Source: JACMLX01 sp040384325
Lineage (GTDB): Bacteria; Gemmatimonadota; Gemmatimonadetes; Gemmatimonadales; Gemmatimonadaceae
Reading direction: 5' to 3'
Length of the DNA: 64,000 bases
Assembly: GCA_040384325.1 (NCBI GenBank)
Contig: JAZKJL010000003.1
Coordinates: forward strand, 689,845-753,844
Made by a program: the position numbers and the translations under genes. The notes under the pieces are model-generated. The model saw only the letters and a list, made by a program, of their open reading frames with translations, searched no databases and was not told the DNA's origin. Position 1 is the stretch's first letter. The number at the start of each line of letters is the position of its first letter. Of this stretch, positions 10,092 to 19,925 are shown one piece after another.

Positions 10092-11104
10092 TGCTCGGCA
10101 CGATCCTCTCGTGGTGGGATTCACTCGGTGTCGCGATCGGCGTGCCGCTGGCGCTGCTGGCACTGCTGGTGTTGCCCGTCGTGTGGTGGCTGCGTCGCAA
10201 GGCCGCAGTGCAGGCGATGCCGTTCGCCGCGCTCGACATCGTGCGCGAGGCGAAGCCGCGCCAGAGTCGCGTGCGTCGCTGGCTGATGCGGTTGCGATTG
10301 GTGGCGCTGGCCGGCTGCGCGCTGGCGTTGGCGCATCCGTACGCGCGCGGCGGCGAACGGCGCGAGACGCGCGACGGCATCGACATCATGCTCGCGTTCG
10401 ACATCTCGAGCTCCATGCTGGCCGAGGATTTCCAGCCGCAGAACCGGCTCGAGGTGGCGCGGGCGCAGGTGAAGGAGTTCGTGAAGCTGCGTGAGTCGGA
10501 TCGCATCGGGGTGGTGTCGTTCGCCGGTGAGGCGCTGACGCAGGTGCCGCTGACGGCCGATCACCAGGTGGTGCAGTCCGCGATCGACCAGCTGCAGCCC
10601 GGCCAGCTCGACGACGGGACCGCCATCGGCACCGCGATCGCCACCGCCTCCAACCGGCTGCGTGCCGCCAGCGGCACTTCCAAGGTGCTGGTGCTGCTCA
10701 CCGATGGCGTGAACAACCGCGGGCAGGTGGACCCGCGTACGGCGGCGCGTGCGGCGTCGGCGTTCGGGATCCGCGTGTACGCGATCGGTGTCGGCACCGA
10801 AGGCATGGCACCGGTGCCGGTGGGTCGCGGCCTGTTCGGGCTGCGCTACGAGACGCAGCGGGTGGAGATCGACGACGCGTTGCTGACCGAGGTGGCCCGC
10901 GCGACGGGTGGCCGATATTTCCGCGCCAAGGATGCCGCGGGCCTGCAGCGTGTCACGCGCGAGATCGACCGACTGGAGCGCACGCCCACGCTGGCGCGCC
11001 GCTCGTTGCCGCGGAGCGAGTGGTACCTGTTGCCCGGTGGCATCGCGCTGCTGGCGCTGCTGGCGGAGGCGTGGGTGCTGCAACGCCGGGGGCCGATTCC
11101 ATGA
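10091..11104 (+). CDS. batA: VWA domain membrane protein, BatA type
   Basis: A 337-residue protein with membrane helices at about 12-34 and 66-82, a VWA domain and a C-terminal helix (LLPGGIALLALLAEAWVLQ). The metal-ion-dependent adhesion site DISSS is intact at residues 104-108. BatA is named after the Bacteroides aerotolerance operon, where Bat proteins form membrane complexes linked to MoxR; the biochemical role is still unclear. Its stop overlaps the next start (ATGA). Confidence 0.88.
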   Translation: MLGTILSWWDSLGVAIGVPLALLALLVLPVVWWLRRKAAVQAMPFAALDIVREAKPRQSRVRRWLMRLRLVALAGCALALAHPYARGGERRETRDGIDIMLAFDISSSMLAEDFQPQNRLEVARAQVKEFVKLRESDRIGVVSFAGEALTQVPLTADHQVVQSAIDQLQPGQLDDGTAIGTAIATASNRLRAASGTSKVLVLLTDGVNNRGQVDPRTAARAASAFGIRVYAIGVGTEGMAPVPVGRGLFGLRYETQRVEIDDALLTEVARATGGRYFRAKDAAGLQRVTREIDRLERTPTLARRSLPRSEWYLLPGGIALLALLAEAWVLQRRGPIP

Positions 11105-12789
11105 ACTACGTGCTCCCCTTCCTGAACCTCTTCGCACGCGCCTGGATGTTGCCGGTGGCGTTGGTCGCCGGTGCGCTGCTGGCGGTGGTCGCGTGGCGCA
11201 CCGAGGCGCGGCGTCGGTCACGCCTGGCGCAGCTGGGCGACGTGCCGGTGCTGGAGCGGCTGGTGCCGCGACGCTCCACCGGGCTGCCACCGCGTGCGCG
11301 CGCCATCGTGCTCGGCATCGCCGCCGTCTGCCTCGGCGTCGCGCTGGCCGGACCGCGCTGGGGTGAACGCGCCGAACGTCGCCGGGACGTGGGTGTGGAC
11401 ATCGCGCTGGTGCTCGATGTCTCGGCATCGATGCTGGCGCGCGATGAAGGCGAGGCATCGCGGCTGGAGCGGATGAAGGCAGACGTGCGCCGGCTGCTGG
11501 TCACGATGCCGGGTGCGCGCGTGGCGCTGCTGGTGGTGGCGGGACGCAGCTACCTGCTGACGCCACTCACCGCCGATCACGACGCGCTGGAGCTGTTCCT
11601 CGACGGCCTCGATCCGGGCATGGTGAGCCAGGGTGGGAGTGCCATCGCGCAGGGCGTCGCGCAGGCCACGCAGGTGCTGGGCGTGAGCCAGGAAGGCGGC
11701 GATCGCGCGCTGGTGGTGATGAGCGACGGTGAGACGTGGGATGACGAGGCCGAGATCGCAGCGGCGGCCAAGGCTGCGCACGATGCGCGCCTGGCGGTGG
11801 TGACCGTCGGCTACGGTACTGCCGCCGGTGCCAACATCCCGCTTGGCAACGGGTCGGTGAAACTCGATGCAGACGGACAGCCGGTGGTGACCCGCGCCAA
11901 TGCCGCAACGCTGGAGGCCATCGCGCGGATCACCGAGGGCACCTACGTGGACGGGGCCACCGCCGACCGGCCGGGACGTGTGCGCGTGGCGTTGCGCCGG
12001 CTGCGGCAGACGGAGCGTGTGTACAACGCCGGCACGTCACCGGTGCAGCGCTATTCGTACTTCCTCTGGCCGGCATTCCTGTTGCTGCTCATCGACGCGC
12101 TGCTGGCGGAACGCGCGCGTCGCGCGGCACCGGCGCAGGCGGTGGCCGCGCTGTTCGTCGCCACGCTGCTGCTGCCGTCACCCGCGCGGGCACAGCAGGG
12201 TGAGGCGGTGGATGGCATGGCGCTGTTCCGTGAGCGCAAGTTCGCCGCCGCGGCGCAGGCCTTCCGCGAGCGCGCACGCGGCGGCGATGGGTCACTGCGC
12301 AATCTCTACAACCTCGGCACGGCGCTGCTGGAAGCGGACTCGATCTCCGCCGCCACCGAGGTGCTCGACCGCGTCGTGACCATCGCACCGGATGCAGACC
12401 TGCGGTTCCGCGCGCTGTTCAACCTCGGCCTCGCCAACCTGCGCCGCGGTCGCGCGGCGAGCGAGGCGGAAGCGGGCCCGTATCTCGCCAACGCGGTGGC
12501 GGCATACCGACGCGCACTGCGCACGCGCACCGATGATCCTGATGCGAAGTGGAACCTCGAGCTGGCGATCCGTGAACAGCAGCGACAGGGCGGCGGTGGC
12601 GGAGGCGGCGGTGGTGGGCAGCAACCCCCGAACGAACCGCCGCCACCGAGCAGCAAGGGCCAGCAGGAACTCGACAAGCAACGTGCCGATGCGGTGCTCA
12701 ACAGCGCCGCTCGTGATGAGCGTGACGTGCAGACGCGACGCCAGCGGGATGGACGCCGGCGCGAAGCCTCGGCCGGGCGGGACTGGTGA
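11101..12789 (+). CDS. BatB-BatC fusion: VWA domain plus TPR domain
   Basis: The ATG at 11101 gives 562 residues. The N-terminal part is a BatB-type protein: two membrane helices (about 12-32 and 66-84), then a VWA domain with the intact metal site DVSAS at 106-110. A further helix at about 318-336 is followed by TPR-like repeats (about 375-490), a run of ten glycines near 497-506, a Pro-rich patch and a charged tail, the arrangement of BatC. BatB and BatC are separate proteins in Bacteroides, so this is a natural fusion. It overlaps the neighbours on both sides by four bases. Confidence 0.85.
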   Translation: MNYVLPFLNLFARAWMLPVALVAGALLAVVAWRTEARRRSRLAQLGDVPVLERLVPRRSTGLPPRARAIVLGIAAVCLGVALAGPRWGERAERRRDVGVDIALVLDVSASMLARDEGEASRLERMKADVRRLLVTMPGARVALLVVAGRSYLLTPLTADHDALELFLDGLDPGMVSQGGSAIAQGVAQATQVLGVSQEGGDRALVVMSDGETWDDEAEIAAAAKAAHDARLAVVTVGYGTAAGANIPLGNGSVKLDADGQPVVTRANAATLEAIARITEGTYVDGATADRPGRVRVALRRLRQTERVYNAGTSPVQRYSYFLWPAFLLLLIDALLAERARRAAPAQAVAALFVATLLLPSPARAQQGEAVDGMALFRERKFAAAAQAFRERARGGDGSLRNLYNLGTALLEADSISAATEVLDRVVTIAPDADLRFRALFNLGLANLRRGRAASEAEAGPYLANAVAAYRRALRTRTDDPDAKWNLELAIREQQRQGGGGGGGGGGQQPPNEPPPPSSKGQQELDKQRADAVLNSAARDERDVQTRRQRDGRRREASAGRDW

Positions 12790-15212
12790 GCGTCACCATC
12801 GGGGTGCTGCTGCAGATCGCGGTGTCGGTGCAGGTGGCCGACACCGTTGCCGCGCGCACGGCGGTGCCGGTGGTGGTGCGCGCCACGGTCAATGGCAACA
12901 CGGCGCCGCGCATCACTGCGCCGACGGCCAACGGCACATCGCTGGAGCTGGTGAGTGACGTGACGCGGCTCGGCGGCGGCTTCGGCCAGGCGGTGGCGAC
13001 CCGCGAGACGCGGTACGTGCTGCGAGCGGGTGGCCCGGGGTTGGTGGTGCTCTCACCGGTGATGGCGACGATCGGCACGCTGCAGGCGATCAGCCAGGAG
13101 AAGCGCGTGGTGGTGCTGCCGCCGCCGACCAACGCGGTGCCCGCATTGGTCACGCAGGCACCATTGTCGCGACGCACGCTGGTGAACTTCCATTCGCTGG
13201 TCACCAGCGACACCGCCTGGGCAGGACAGCAGGTCACGCTGCAGGTCGGCGTGTTCATCGACGATGAGCTGCGCGCGCAATTGCAGCGCAACCCTGAGTA
13301 CGTCGCGCCGTCGGTGGATGGTGCCGTGTCCTACGACCTGCCGGTGGCGAACGATGCGTTGCCCAGCCGCGATGTCGATGGGGCCCGCTACCGTCCGTTC
13401 ATCTTCGCCCGCGCCCTGTTCCCGCTGCGCGCCGGCCTGCTCACCATCCCGCCCGCGCGACTGGGTTACACCCTCGGCTCCGCGGGCACGATGTTCGGCC
13501 GGCAGGAACGTCAGACGGCCAGCACGCCGACGCGCAGCGTGGTCGTGCGGGAGTTGCCGGTGGAGGGACGGCCGCCACAGTTCGGTGGCGCCGTGGGCGT
13601 GTATGCGATCAGCGCATCGGTGGAGCGTGGCGGACGCGTCGGCGATGCGCTGCAGCTCAGCGTGACGGTGACCGGGGCGGGGAACGTGAAGCTGCTGCCG
13701 GCACCGACGCTCAGCATCCCCGGGATCACCATCAACCCGTCGGGCGAAAGCATCGTCGTGGACAGCACCGACCTGCTGATCCGCGGCAGCAAGACGTTCC
13801 GCTTCCTGCTCACCCCCACCCGCGACGGCGACATTCCGCTCGGCGACGTGCGCTATGCGTACTTCAATCCCGTGCGCGCCACCTACGAAGAAGCTATCGC
13901 GCCATTGGGATCGCTGCGTGTCGCGCCCGGCACCGCAGTGGCCGACGAGGAGCGCGTCAGCACCGTGACCGCGCTGCCGCTCGAGGCGTGGCGGGTCGAG
14001 GATATCGACGACATCACGGAACGCTGGTGGTTCCGGGTGCTCTTCCTGCTGCTCGGTGCACCGTGGCTGGCCCTGATGCTCCGTCGGCTCTATCGCGCGC
14101 TGCCGCGCCGCCCGTCGCGTGAGCGGCGCAAGCAGCGTCGCGATCCTGCGGCGGTGACGGTGGTGGATGCGGCCACGCTGCGGCGTACGTTCCTCCGTGC
14201 GCTGGCGCCGCTGGTGCAGCTGCGCGCCGACCAGCCGTTCGCCGTGGACGACGTGGTGCGTCGCCTGAGACGTTCCGGTGCCAGCACCGATGCGGCGGAA
14301 GCTGCCGGCGCGCTGCTGTTGCGTCTCGACCGGCTCACGTTCTCCACCGCCGAGCCGTTGCGCGACGAGATGCTGGCACAACTGGAGCGCGAAGCCGCGG
14401 CGGTCACGACGCAACTGCAGGGCGAGATGTCGAGCCGTGTGCTGGAGAAGATGCGGCCCGTGGCTCGCAGCATCATCCTGGTGATCGGTGCGGCGTCGGT
14501 GCTCGGTGCCCAGCCGGCTGCATTCACGCGTGGGATTGCGGAGTATCGTGCCAGGCGGTTCACCGAAGCTGCCGCATCCTTCGCCGACGCCGCAGCGACC
14601 CAGCCCGCCAGCGCCACGGCGTGGTCCAACCTCGCCGCCGCGCACTGGATGCGTGCCGACACCGCCGGCGCAATCACCGCCTGGCAGCGCAGCGCACGAC
14701 TGGCGCCGCGCGGCAGCATCGCGCTCAGCATGCTGCAGCGTCATGCGACCACCGGCGAGTTGCGCACCGCCATCGTGCCCGTGACACCGAATGTCGCCTG
14801 GTGGCTGCTGCTGGGTGTGACCGGCGTGCTCTCGCTGGCCGGGGCCGCGTGGCGCTGGCGGCAGCGTGCGATCGGCAACGGCGCCTTGATCGGCGCGGCC
14901 TGCGTGGTGGCGGGATTCGCGGCGCTGTCGGTGGTGTCGCAGCGATCGGCGAACGCGGATGGCATCGTGGTCGTGCGCCGTGACGTGGCGCTGCGCACGG
15001 AGCCCGTGCTCGCCGGCGAGGCTGGCGCGCGCGCGCGCGCCGGTGAACTGGCCATCGTGCGCGAGGCGCGTGGCACCTGGCGTCTGCTGGACGTTCGCGA
15101 CGGACGATCGGGATGGGTGGAGTCGGAGGCCTTGCGATCACTGGCGATCGGCGACGGGCGGGACGTGGCACTGGCCGAGCGTCGGATCGCTGCCGACGGC
15201 GAACTCCCCTAG
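12786..15212 (+). CDS. BatD-BatE fusion: oxygen-tolerance domain, membrane helix, TPR and SH3 domain
   Basis: The 808-residue product starts with GTG overlapping the previous stop. The first 410 residues form a signal peptide followed by beta-rich BatD-type domains. A membrane helix lies at about 414-438. A second part (about 570-650) has TPR-like repeats, two more helices lie at about 670-710, and a bacterial SH3 domain (about 723-800) closes the protein with the sequence GWVES near its end. BatE proteins carry exactly TPR plus SH3, so this looks like BatD and BatE in one chain. It ends the cluster 9 bases before mutL. Confidence 0.82.
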   Translation: MSVTIGVLLQIAVSVQVADTVAARTAVPVVVRATVNGNTAPRITAPTANGTSLELVSDVTRLGGGFGQAVATRETRYVLRAGGPGLVVLSPVMATIGTLQAISQEKRVVVLPPPTNAVPALVTQAPLSRRTLVNFHSLVTSDTAWAGQQVTLQVGVFIDDELRAQLQRNPEYVAPSVDGAVSYDLPVANDALPSRDVDGARYRPFIFARALFPLRAGLLTIPPARLGYTLGSAGTMFGRQERQTASTPTRSVVVRELPVEGRPPQFGGAVGVYAISASVERGGRVGDALQLSVTVTGAGNVKLLPAPTLSIPGITINPSGESIVVDSTDLLIRGSKTFRFLLTPTRDGDIPLGDVRYAYFNPVRATYEEAIAPLGSLRVAPGTAVADEERVSTVTALPLEAWRVEDIDDITERWWFRVLFLLLGAPWLALMLRRLYRALPRRPSRERRKQRRDPAAVTVVDAATLRRTFLRALAPLVQLRADQPFAVDDVVRRLRRSGASTDAAEAAGALLLRLDRLTFSTAEPLRDEMLAQLEREAAAVTTQLQGEMSSRVLEKMRPVARSIILVIGAASVLGAQPAAFTRGIAEYRARRFTEAAASFADAAATQPASATAWSNLAAAHWMRADTAGAITAWQRSARLAPRGSIALSMLQRHATTGELRTAIVPVTPNVAWWLLLGVTGVLSLAGAAWRWRQRAIGNGALIGAACVVAGFAALSVVSQRSANADGIVVVRRDVALRTEPVLAGEAGARARAGELAIVREARGTWRLLDVRDGRSGWVESEALRSLAIGDGRDVALAERRIAADGELP

Positions 15213-15221
15213 TTTCCGGGC

Positions 15222-16964
15222 ATGTCTCGCATCGCCATCCTCGCTCCGGCCGTCGCCGACCAGATCGCCGCGGGCGAGGTGGTGGAGCGGCCGGCGTCGA
15301 TCGTGAAGGAGCTGATCGAGAACGCGCTCGACGCGGGCGCGACCGACATCGGCATCGAGATCGAGGACGGCGGGCGTGGCCTGATCCGCATCCGTGATGA
15401 CGGTGCGGGCATGTCGCCCGCCGAGGCCGAACTGGCGCTCTCCCGGCACGCGACGTCGAAGATTCGCGTGGCCGATGATCTCGTCGGCGTGGCAACCTTC
15501 GGCTTCCGAGGTGAGGCGCTGCCGGCCATCGCGTCGGTGTCGCACCTGGTGCTGGAAACGTCGGAATCGGACGGCGATGGCACGCGTGTCACGGTGGCGC
15601 AGGGCACGCGGCTCGGCACGGAACCGATCGCGCGCCGACGCGGGACCACGATCACGGTGACGGAACTCTTCCACGCCGTGCCCGCGCGCCGGAAGTTCCT
15701 CAAGAGTGCGCGCGGAGAGTGGCGCGCGATTGCCGAGTTGCTGGCGACCGTGGCGCTGGTGCGTCGCGACGTGCGTCTGACGGCGATACATGATGGTCGG
15801 AACGTGTTCTCCGCGGTGCCGGCGCGCAGCTGGCGCGAACGGCTGGCCGGGGTGTGGGCCGGCGTCACGCCGTCGAACATGATCGACGTGGACGACGTGC
15901 AGGGACCGGTGCACGTGCGAGGCCTGGTGGAACAGCCGGCCAACGTGGGCCTCAGCGCGCGCCGTCTGTTCCTGATGGTGAACGGTCGTGCGATCCGCGA
16001 CACGGGTCTCGTGCGCGCCGCCGAGGCGGCCTACCTGTCCACCATTCCCTCTGGCACGCGACCGTCGCTGGCGCTGGACATCCGCCTGCCCGGCGACGCG
16101 GTGGACGTGAACGTGCATCCGGCGAAGGCGGAAGTGCGCTTCCACGAACGCTGGCAGGTGGAACGGGTGGTGGAAGGTGCGGTGCGCCGCGCGATCGGCG
16201 TGGCGGCAGCGGCGCCGTTGTTCACCAACCGGTTCGGTGGCGAGCGCACCTGGGCGCCGCCGTCGGCGTCGCCCGACCTGTCGCTGCTGCACAGGGTGCC
16301 CGACGCGGCTCCGCTGTTCGCTGCCGCGAGCGACGAGGCGACTGGCGTCGCAGTGACGGAGGCGCCGACCGCCCACGACGTGCCTGAGCCGGTGGAGGTC
16401 CCGCCGCTGCTGCAGCTGCGCCGCATGTACCTGATGTTCGAGCGCGACGATGGCGTGGTGCTGATCGACCAGCACTCCGCACACGAGCGCGTCCTGTACG
16501 AGAAGCTGATGTCGAAGCTGCACGGCGGCGACGCGATCGTGCAGACGCTGCTCTTTCCGCTCACGCTGCACTTGAGCCCCGCCGAGGCGGACGCGTTCGA
16601 GGCGCACCGAGACGCGTTCGAGGCGCTGGGATTCGGCATCGAGGGTTTCGGAGGACAGACGCTGGTGGTGCAGAGCGTGCCGATGCCGCACCATCGCTTC
16701 GATGCCGAGCGGGCCCTGCGCGAGACGCTGGCGTCGTTGGCGGGTGATCGCGTCGCCAGTACTGCGACGCGCCACGAGCGGCTGGCGATGACCGTCGCCT
16801 GCAAGGCGGCGGTGAAGGCGGGCGACGTGCTCTCGATGGGCGAGATGCGCGCGTTGTTCACCGACCTCGCGCGCACCACGTTGCCGGCGCACGATGTGCA
16901 CGGCCGCGCCACAATCGTGCAGCTGAGCTGGGATGAACTCGACCGGCGGTTCGGGCGTGCGTGA
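15222..16964 (+). CDS. mutL: DNA mismatch repair protein MutL (endonuclease type)
   Basis: The GHKL ATPase N-terminus is clear: IAAGEVVERPASIVKELIEN, DDGAGM and GFRGEAL. The 580-residue protein has a C-terminal domain with DQHSAHERVLYE at residues 416-427, the metal-binding endonuclease motif DQHA(x)2E(x)4E with Ser in place of the first Ala. A HGRAT element near the C-terminus corresponds to the CPHGRP motif. So it is probably a nicking MutL, as in bacteria without MutH. No mutS is nearby. Its end overlaps miaA by 32 bases, a mutL-miaA order also seen in other bacteria. Confidence 0.96.
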   Translation: MSRIAILAPAVADQIAAGEVVERPASIVKELIENALDAGATDIGIEIEDGGRGLIRIRDDGAGMSPAEAELALSRHATSKIRVADDLVGVATFGFRGEALPAIASVSHLVLETSESDGDGTRVTVAQGTRLGTEPIARRRGTTITVTELFHAVPARRKFLKSARGEWRAIAELLATVALVRRDVRLTAIHDGRNVFSAVPARSWRERLAGVWAGVTPSNMIDVDDVQGPVHVRGLVEQPANVGLSARRLFLMVNGRAIRDTGLVRAAEAAYLSTIPSGTRPSLALDIRLPGDAVDVNVHPAKAEVRFHERWQVERVVEGAVRRAIGVAAAAPLFTNRFGGERTWAPPSASPDLSLLHRVPDAAPLFAAASDEATGVAVTEAPTAHDVPEPVEVPPLLQLRRMYLMFERDDGVVLIDQHSAHERVLYEKLMSKLHGGDAIVQTLLFPLTLHLSPAEADAFEAHRDAFEALGFGIEGFGGQTLVVQSVPMPHHRFDAERALRETLASLAGDRVASTATRHERLAMTVACKAAVKAGDVLSMGEMRALFTDLARTTLPAHDVHGRATIVQLSWDELDRRFGRA

Positions 16965-17877
16965 CATCGCGGTGATCTGCGGGCCGACGGCGGCCGGGAA
17001 GTCGGCCATCGCGATGGCGCTCGCGGCGCGCACCGGTGCGCGACTGGTTAGTGCCGACTCGCGGCAGGTGTATCGTCGTTTCGACATCGGCACTGCCAAG
17101 CCCACGCTCGCCGATCGCGCCGCGGTGGTGCATCACGGCATCGATGTCGTCGAGCCCACGGCACGCTACTCCGCCGCAGCGTGGTGTGAGGCGGCGCTGC
17201 GATGGATGGGCGACGCCGATGCTGATGGGCAACCGGTGATCGTGGTGGGTGGCACCGGCTTTTACCTGCGCGCGCTCGAGGAGCCGCTGTTCGAGGCACC
17301 CCCGGTCGATGCCGAGCAACGCGAACGGGTGCTGGCGGCGCTGGCGCCGATCGACACGGGCGAACTCCGCGCACGATGCCTCGCGGTGGACCCCGACCGC
17401 GCGCATCTCGGTCGCACGCAGCTGCTGCGCGCACTGGAGATCCACGCGCTCACGGGGCGCCCGCTGAGCGTGTGGCTCACGGAGCGCGCCAGGCCGCCGG
17501 TGGTGCGCCCGCACTACCTGGTGGTGGATCCCGGTGCGGTGCTGCGCGTGCGCATCGCGCAGCGTGTGCATGCCATGCTGGACGCCGGCTGGGAATCGGA
17601 AGTGGCGACGCTGGCGCGTGACGTGCCCGAAGACGCCCCGGCCTGGAACGCCTGCGGCTACGGACTGCTGCGCGCGGCCATGACGGGTGCCATGCCGCGT
17701 GCCGATGCCATCGAGCGAACCATCATCGACACCCGGCAGTACGCCAAGCGGCAGCGCACCTGGTTCCGCCACCAGCTGCCCGCCGATCGTGTGACCCTGC
17801 TCGACCCGACCGCGCCCGATGCGGACCTGCGCGCGGCCGAATGGCTGGAGACCACCTCCCTGTCGGAGCACCTGTGA
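16933..17877 (+). CDS. miaA: tRNA dimethylallyltransferase
   Basis: MiaA transfers a dimethylallyl group to A37 of tRNAs that read UNN codons. The P-loop GPTAAGKSA, the SADSRQVYR motif and DIGTAKPT are complete in a 314-residue protein of normal length. The ATG lies within the last 32 bases of mutL; a GTG eight codons downstream is a possible alternative start. The stop overlaps the bshA start (GTGA). Confidence 0.95.
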   Translation: MNSTGGSGVRDIAVICGPTAAGKSAIAMALAARTGARLVSADSRQVYRRFDIGTAKPTLADRAAVVHHGIDVVEPTARYSAAAWCEAALRWMGDADADGQPVIVVGGTGFYLRALEEPLFEAPPVDAEQRERVLAALAPIDTGELRARCLAVDPDRAHLGRTQLLRALEIHALTGRPLSVWLTERARPPVVRPHYLVVDPGAVLRVRIAQRVHAMLDAGWESEVATLARDVPEDAPAWNACGYGLLRAAMTGAMPRADAIERTIIDTRQYAKRQRTWFRHQLPADRVTLLDPTAPDADLRAAEWLETTSLSEHL

Positions 17878-19067
17878 AGATCGGCATCACCTGTTATCCC
17901 ACCTACGGCGGCTCGGGCGCCATGGCCACCGAGCTGGGAATCGCGCTCGCAGCCCGTGGCCACGAGATCCACTTCATCACCTACGCACAGCCGTTCCGGC
18001 TGCCGGCATTCCTGCCGCGCGTGTTCTTCCACGAAGTGGACGTGGGCCGGTACCCGCTGTTCGAGTATCCGCCCTACGACCTCGCACTGGCTGTTCGCAT
18101 GCACGAGGTGGTGCGCAGCGCGAAGCTCGACGTGCTGCACTGCCACTACGCGATCCCGCATGCCACCAGCGCCTGGATCGCGCGCGAGATGCTGCGCGAA
18201 AGCGGTGAGGACGTGGCGGTGGTGACCACGCTGCACGGCACCGACATCACCATCGTCGGGCAGGATCCGTCATACCGGCCGATCACCAAGTTCTCGATCG
18301 AGAAGTCGGATCGGATCACTGCCGTGTCGGAGCACCTGCAGCGCGAGACGGTCACCGCCTTCGGCTGCACCGGCTGCTCGGTGGAGGTGATCCACAACTT
18401 CATCGACCCCGCCGTCTACGACCGTGCGCGCTATCCCGGCGCGCTGAGTGCGGTGCTCCAGTCACCGGGGAAGGTGCTGATGCACGTCAGCAACTTCCGC
18501 GCGGTGAAGCGGACGGTGGACGTGATCCGCATCTTCGCCAAGGTCGCGGCGACGATGGAAAGCACGCTGGTGATGGTGGGCGATGGGCCGGACCGCGGTG
18601 TCGCCCAGGACGAGGCGCGCGCGCTCGGCGTCGCCGATCGTGTGCAGTTCCTCGGCCGCATCGAGAACGTCGCCCCGCTGCTGTCCAGCGCCCACCTGTT
18701 CCTGTTGCCGTCGGCCAACGAGTCGTTCGGCCTCTCGGCGCTGGAGGCCTTGGCCTGCGGTGTGCCGGTGGTGGCCTCGTGTGCCGGGGGCATCCCGGAA
18801 GTGGTACGCGACGGCGTGACCGGCGCTCTCTGCCCGGTGGGTGATGTCGATGCCATGGCGTCGGCCGCCAGCTACATCCTCGGCGACGATGCCCGCTGGG
18901 CGCAGATGAGTGAGGCGGCCGCCAGCGATGCCCGGCAGCGCTTCAGCGAGGCCCACATCATCGGCCAGTACGAGGCGACCTACGAAGATGCGCTGGCCGT
19001 CTCGGCGTCGCGGCGGCGGGCCCGCGCGCGTGTCGCATCGGCCACCGGCGCGCCGTCGTTCGAGTAA
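17874..19067 (+). CDS. bshA: N-acetyl-alpha-D-glucosaminyl L-malate synthase, first step of bacillithiol synthesis
   Basis: A 397-residue GT4 glycosyltransferase that would join UDP-GlcNAc to L-malate. The N-terminus MKIGITCYPTYGGSGAMATE and the HCHYAIPHA region follow BshA and differ from generic GT4 enzymes; the GT4 nucleotide-sugar region ESFGLSALEALACGVPVV is at about residues 283-300. The GTG at 17874 overlaps the miaA stop, and an earlier start would lie inside miaA. The C-terminal end is Arg/Ala-rich. bshB and bshC are not in this window, so the full pathway is inferred. Confidence 0.88.
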   Translation: MKIGITCYPTYGGSGAMATELGIALAARGHEIHFITYAQPFRLPAFLPRVFFHEVDVGRYPLFEYPPYDLALAVRMHEVVRSAKLDVLHCHYAIPHATSAWIAREMLRESGEDVAVVTTLHGTDITIVGQDPSYRPITKFSIEKSDRITAVSEHLQRETVTAFGCTGCSVEVIHNFIDPAVYDRARYPGALSAVLQSPGKVLMHVSNFRAVKRTVDVIRIFAKVAATMESTLVMVGDGPDRGVAQDEARALGVADRVQFLGRIENVAPLLSSAHLFLLPSANESFGLSALEALACGVPVVASCAGGIPEVVRDGVTGALCPVGDVDAMASAASYILGDDARWAQMSEAAASDARQRFSEAHIIGQYEATYEDALAVSASRRRARARVASATGAPSFE

Positions 19068-19079
19068 AATGCACCCCGT

Positions 19080-19100
19080 CGCGCCGCCTCCTGCGGCGCG
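19080..19100 (+). other. GC-rich hairpin between bshA and uppP
   Basis: An 8-bp perfect stem (19080-19087 with 19093-19100) closes on a CTCCT loop 13 bases after bshA. There is no T-run after it, so termination is doubtful; it may only stabilise an mRNA end or cause pausing. Confidence 0.4.
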
Positions 19101-19124
19101 GCACCGACACTCCCGCCCTGCCTC

Positions 19125-19925
19125 ATGAACGTCTTCGAAGCACTGGTCCTCGGCATCGTGCAAGGGCTGGCCGAGTTCCTGCCGATCAGCTCCTCCGCAC
19201 ATCTGAGCCTGGTGCCGTTCATCTTCGGCTGGCAGGATCCCGGGTTGGCGTTCGACGTGGCGCTGCATCTCGGTACGCTGGCGGCAGTGCTCTGGTACTT
19301 CAGGCAGCAGTGGATCGCACTGACGCTGGCCGGCGTGCAGATCGTGCGCACCATGCGCATCGAGGGCGAGGAGCAGTGGCGCGCCGTCTACATCGTCATC
19401 GCCACCATTCCCGGCGCGATCGGTGGCTTGTTGCTGCAGAAGTACGCCGAGACGGTCTTCCGCAACCCGCTGATCACTGCCATCACGCTGATCGTGCTGG
19501 GTGTGCTGCTGTGGGCCGCCGATCGCTACGCACCGCAGGTGCGCACGTTGCGGGAGATCCGCTGGGTCGATGCGCTGCTGATCGGACTCGCGCAGGTGTG
19601 TGCGCTGATTCCCGGCGTGTCACGCTCCGGCGCCACGATGACGGCCGGGCGTGCCCTGGGCCTCGATCGCACCGGTGCTGCGACCTTCAGCTTCCTGATG
19701 TCGATGCCGATCACCGCGGCGGCGGCGGTGGTGAAGGTGCCCGAGGCGCTGCGTGAGGGAATCACGCTGCCGATCGTGGTCGGCATCCTTGCGTCGGGCA
19801 TCAGCGGTTGGCTGGCAATCTCGGTGCTGCTGAAATTCGTCTCGACGCGCAGCTTCGGCGTTTTCGCGGTGTACCGGGTGGTGCTGGGCTGCGTGATTCT
19901 GGCGCTGCTCTACGTGCGCAGGTGA
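19125..19925 (+). CDS. uppP: Undecaprenyl-diphosphatase
   Basis: A 266-residue integral membrane enzyme that recycles undecaprenyl pyrophosphate for cell-wall and surface-glycan synthesis and can give bacitracin tolerance. Both family motifs are complete: GLAEFLPISSSAHL near residues 15-28 and PGVSRSGATMTAGR in the middle. Several hydrophobic helices are evident. It follows bshA after 57 bases and shares one base with the next start (TGATG). Confidence 0.95.
   Translation: MNVFEALVLGIVQGLAEFLPISSSAHLSLVPFIFGWQDPGLAFDVALHLGTLAAVLWYFRQQWIALTLAGVQIVRTMRIEGEEQWRAVYIVIATIPGAIGGLLLQKYAETVFRNPLITAITLIVLGVLLWAADRYAPQVRTLREIRWVDALLIGLAQVCALIPGVSRSGATMTAGRALGLDRTGAATFSFLMSMPITAAAAVVKVPEALREGITLPIVVGILASGISGWLAISVLLKFVSTRSFGVFAVYRVVLGCVILALLYVRR

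Noticed and set aside
19065..19070. TAAAAT at the end of bshA as a -10 for uppP.
   Set aside because: There is no acceptable -35 at 16-18 bases upstream.
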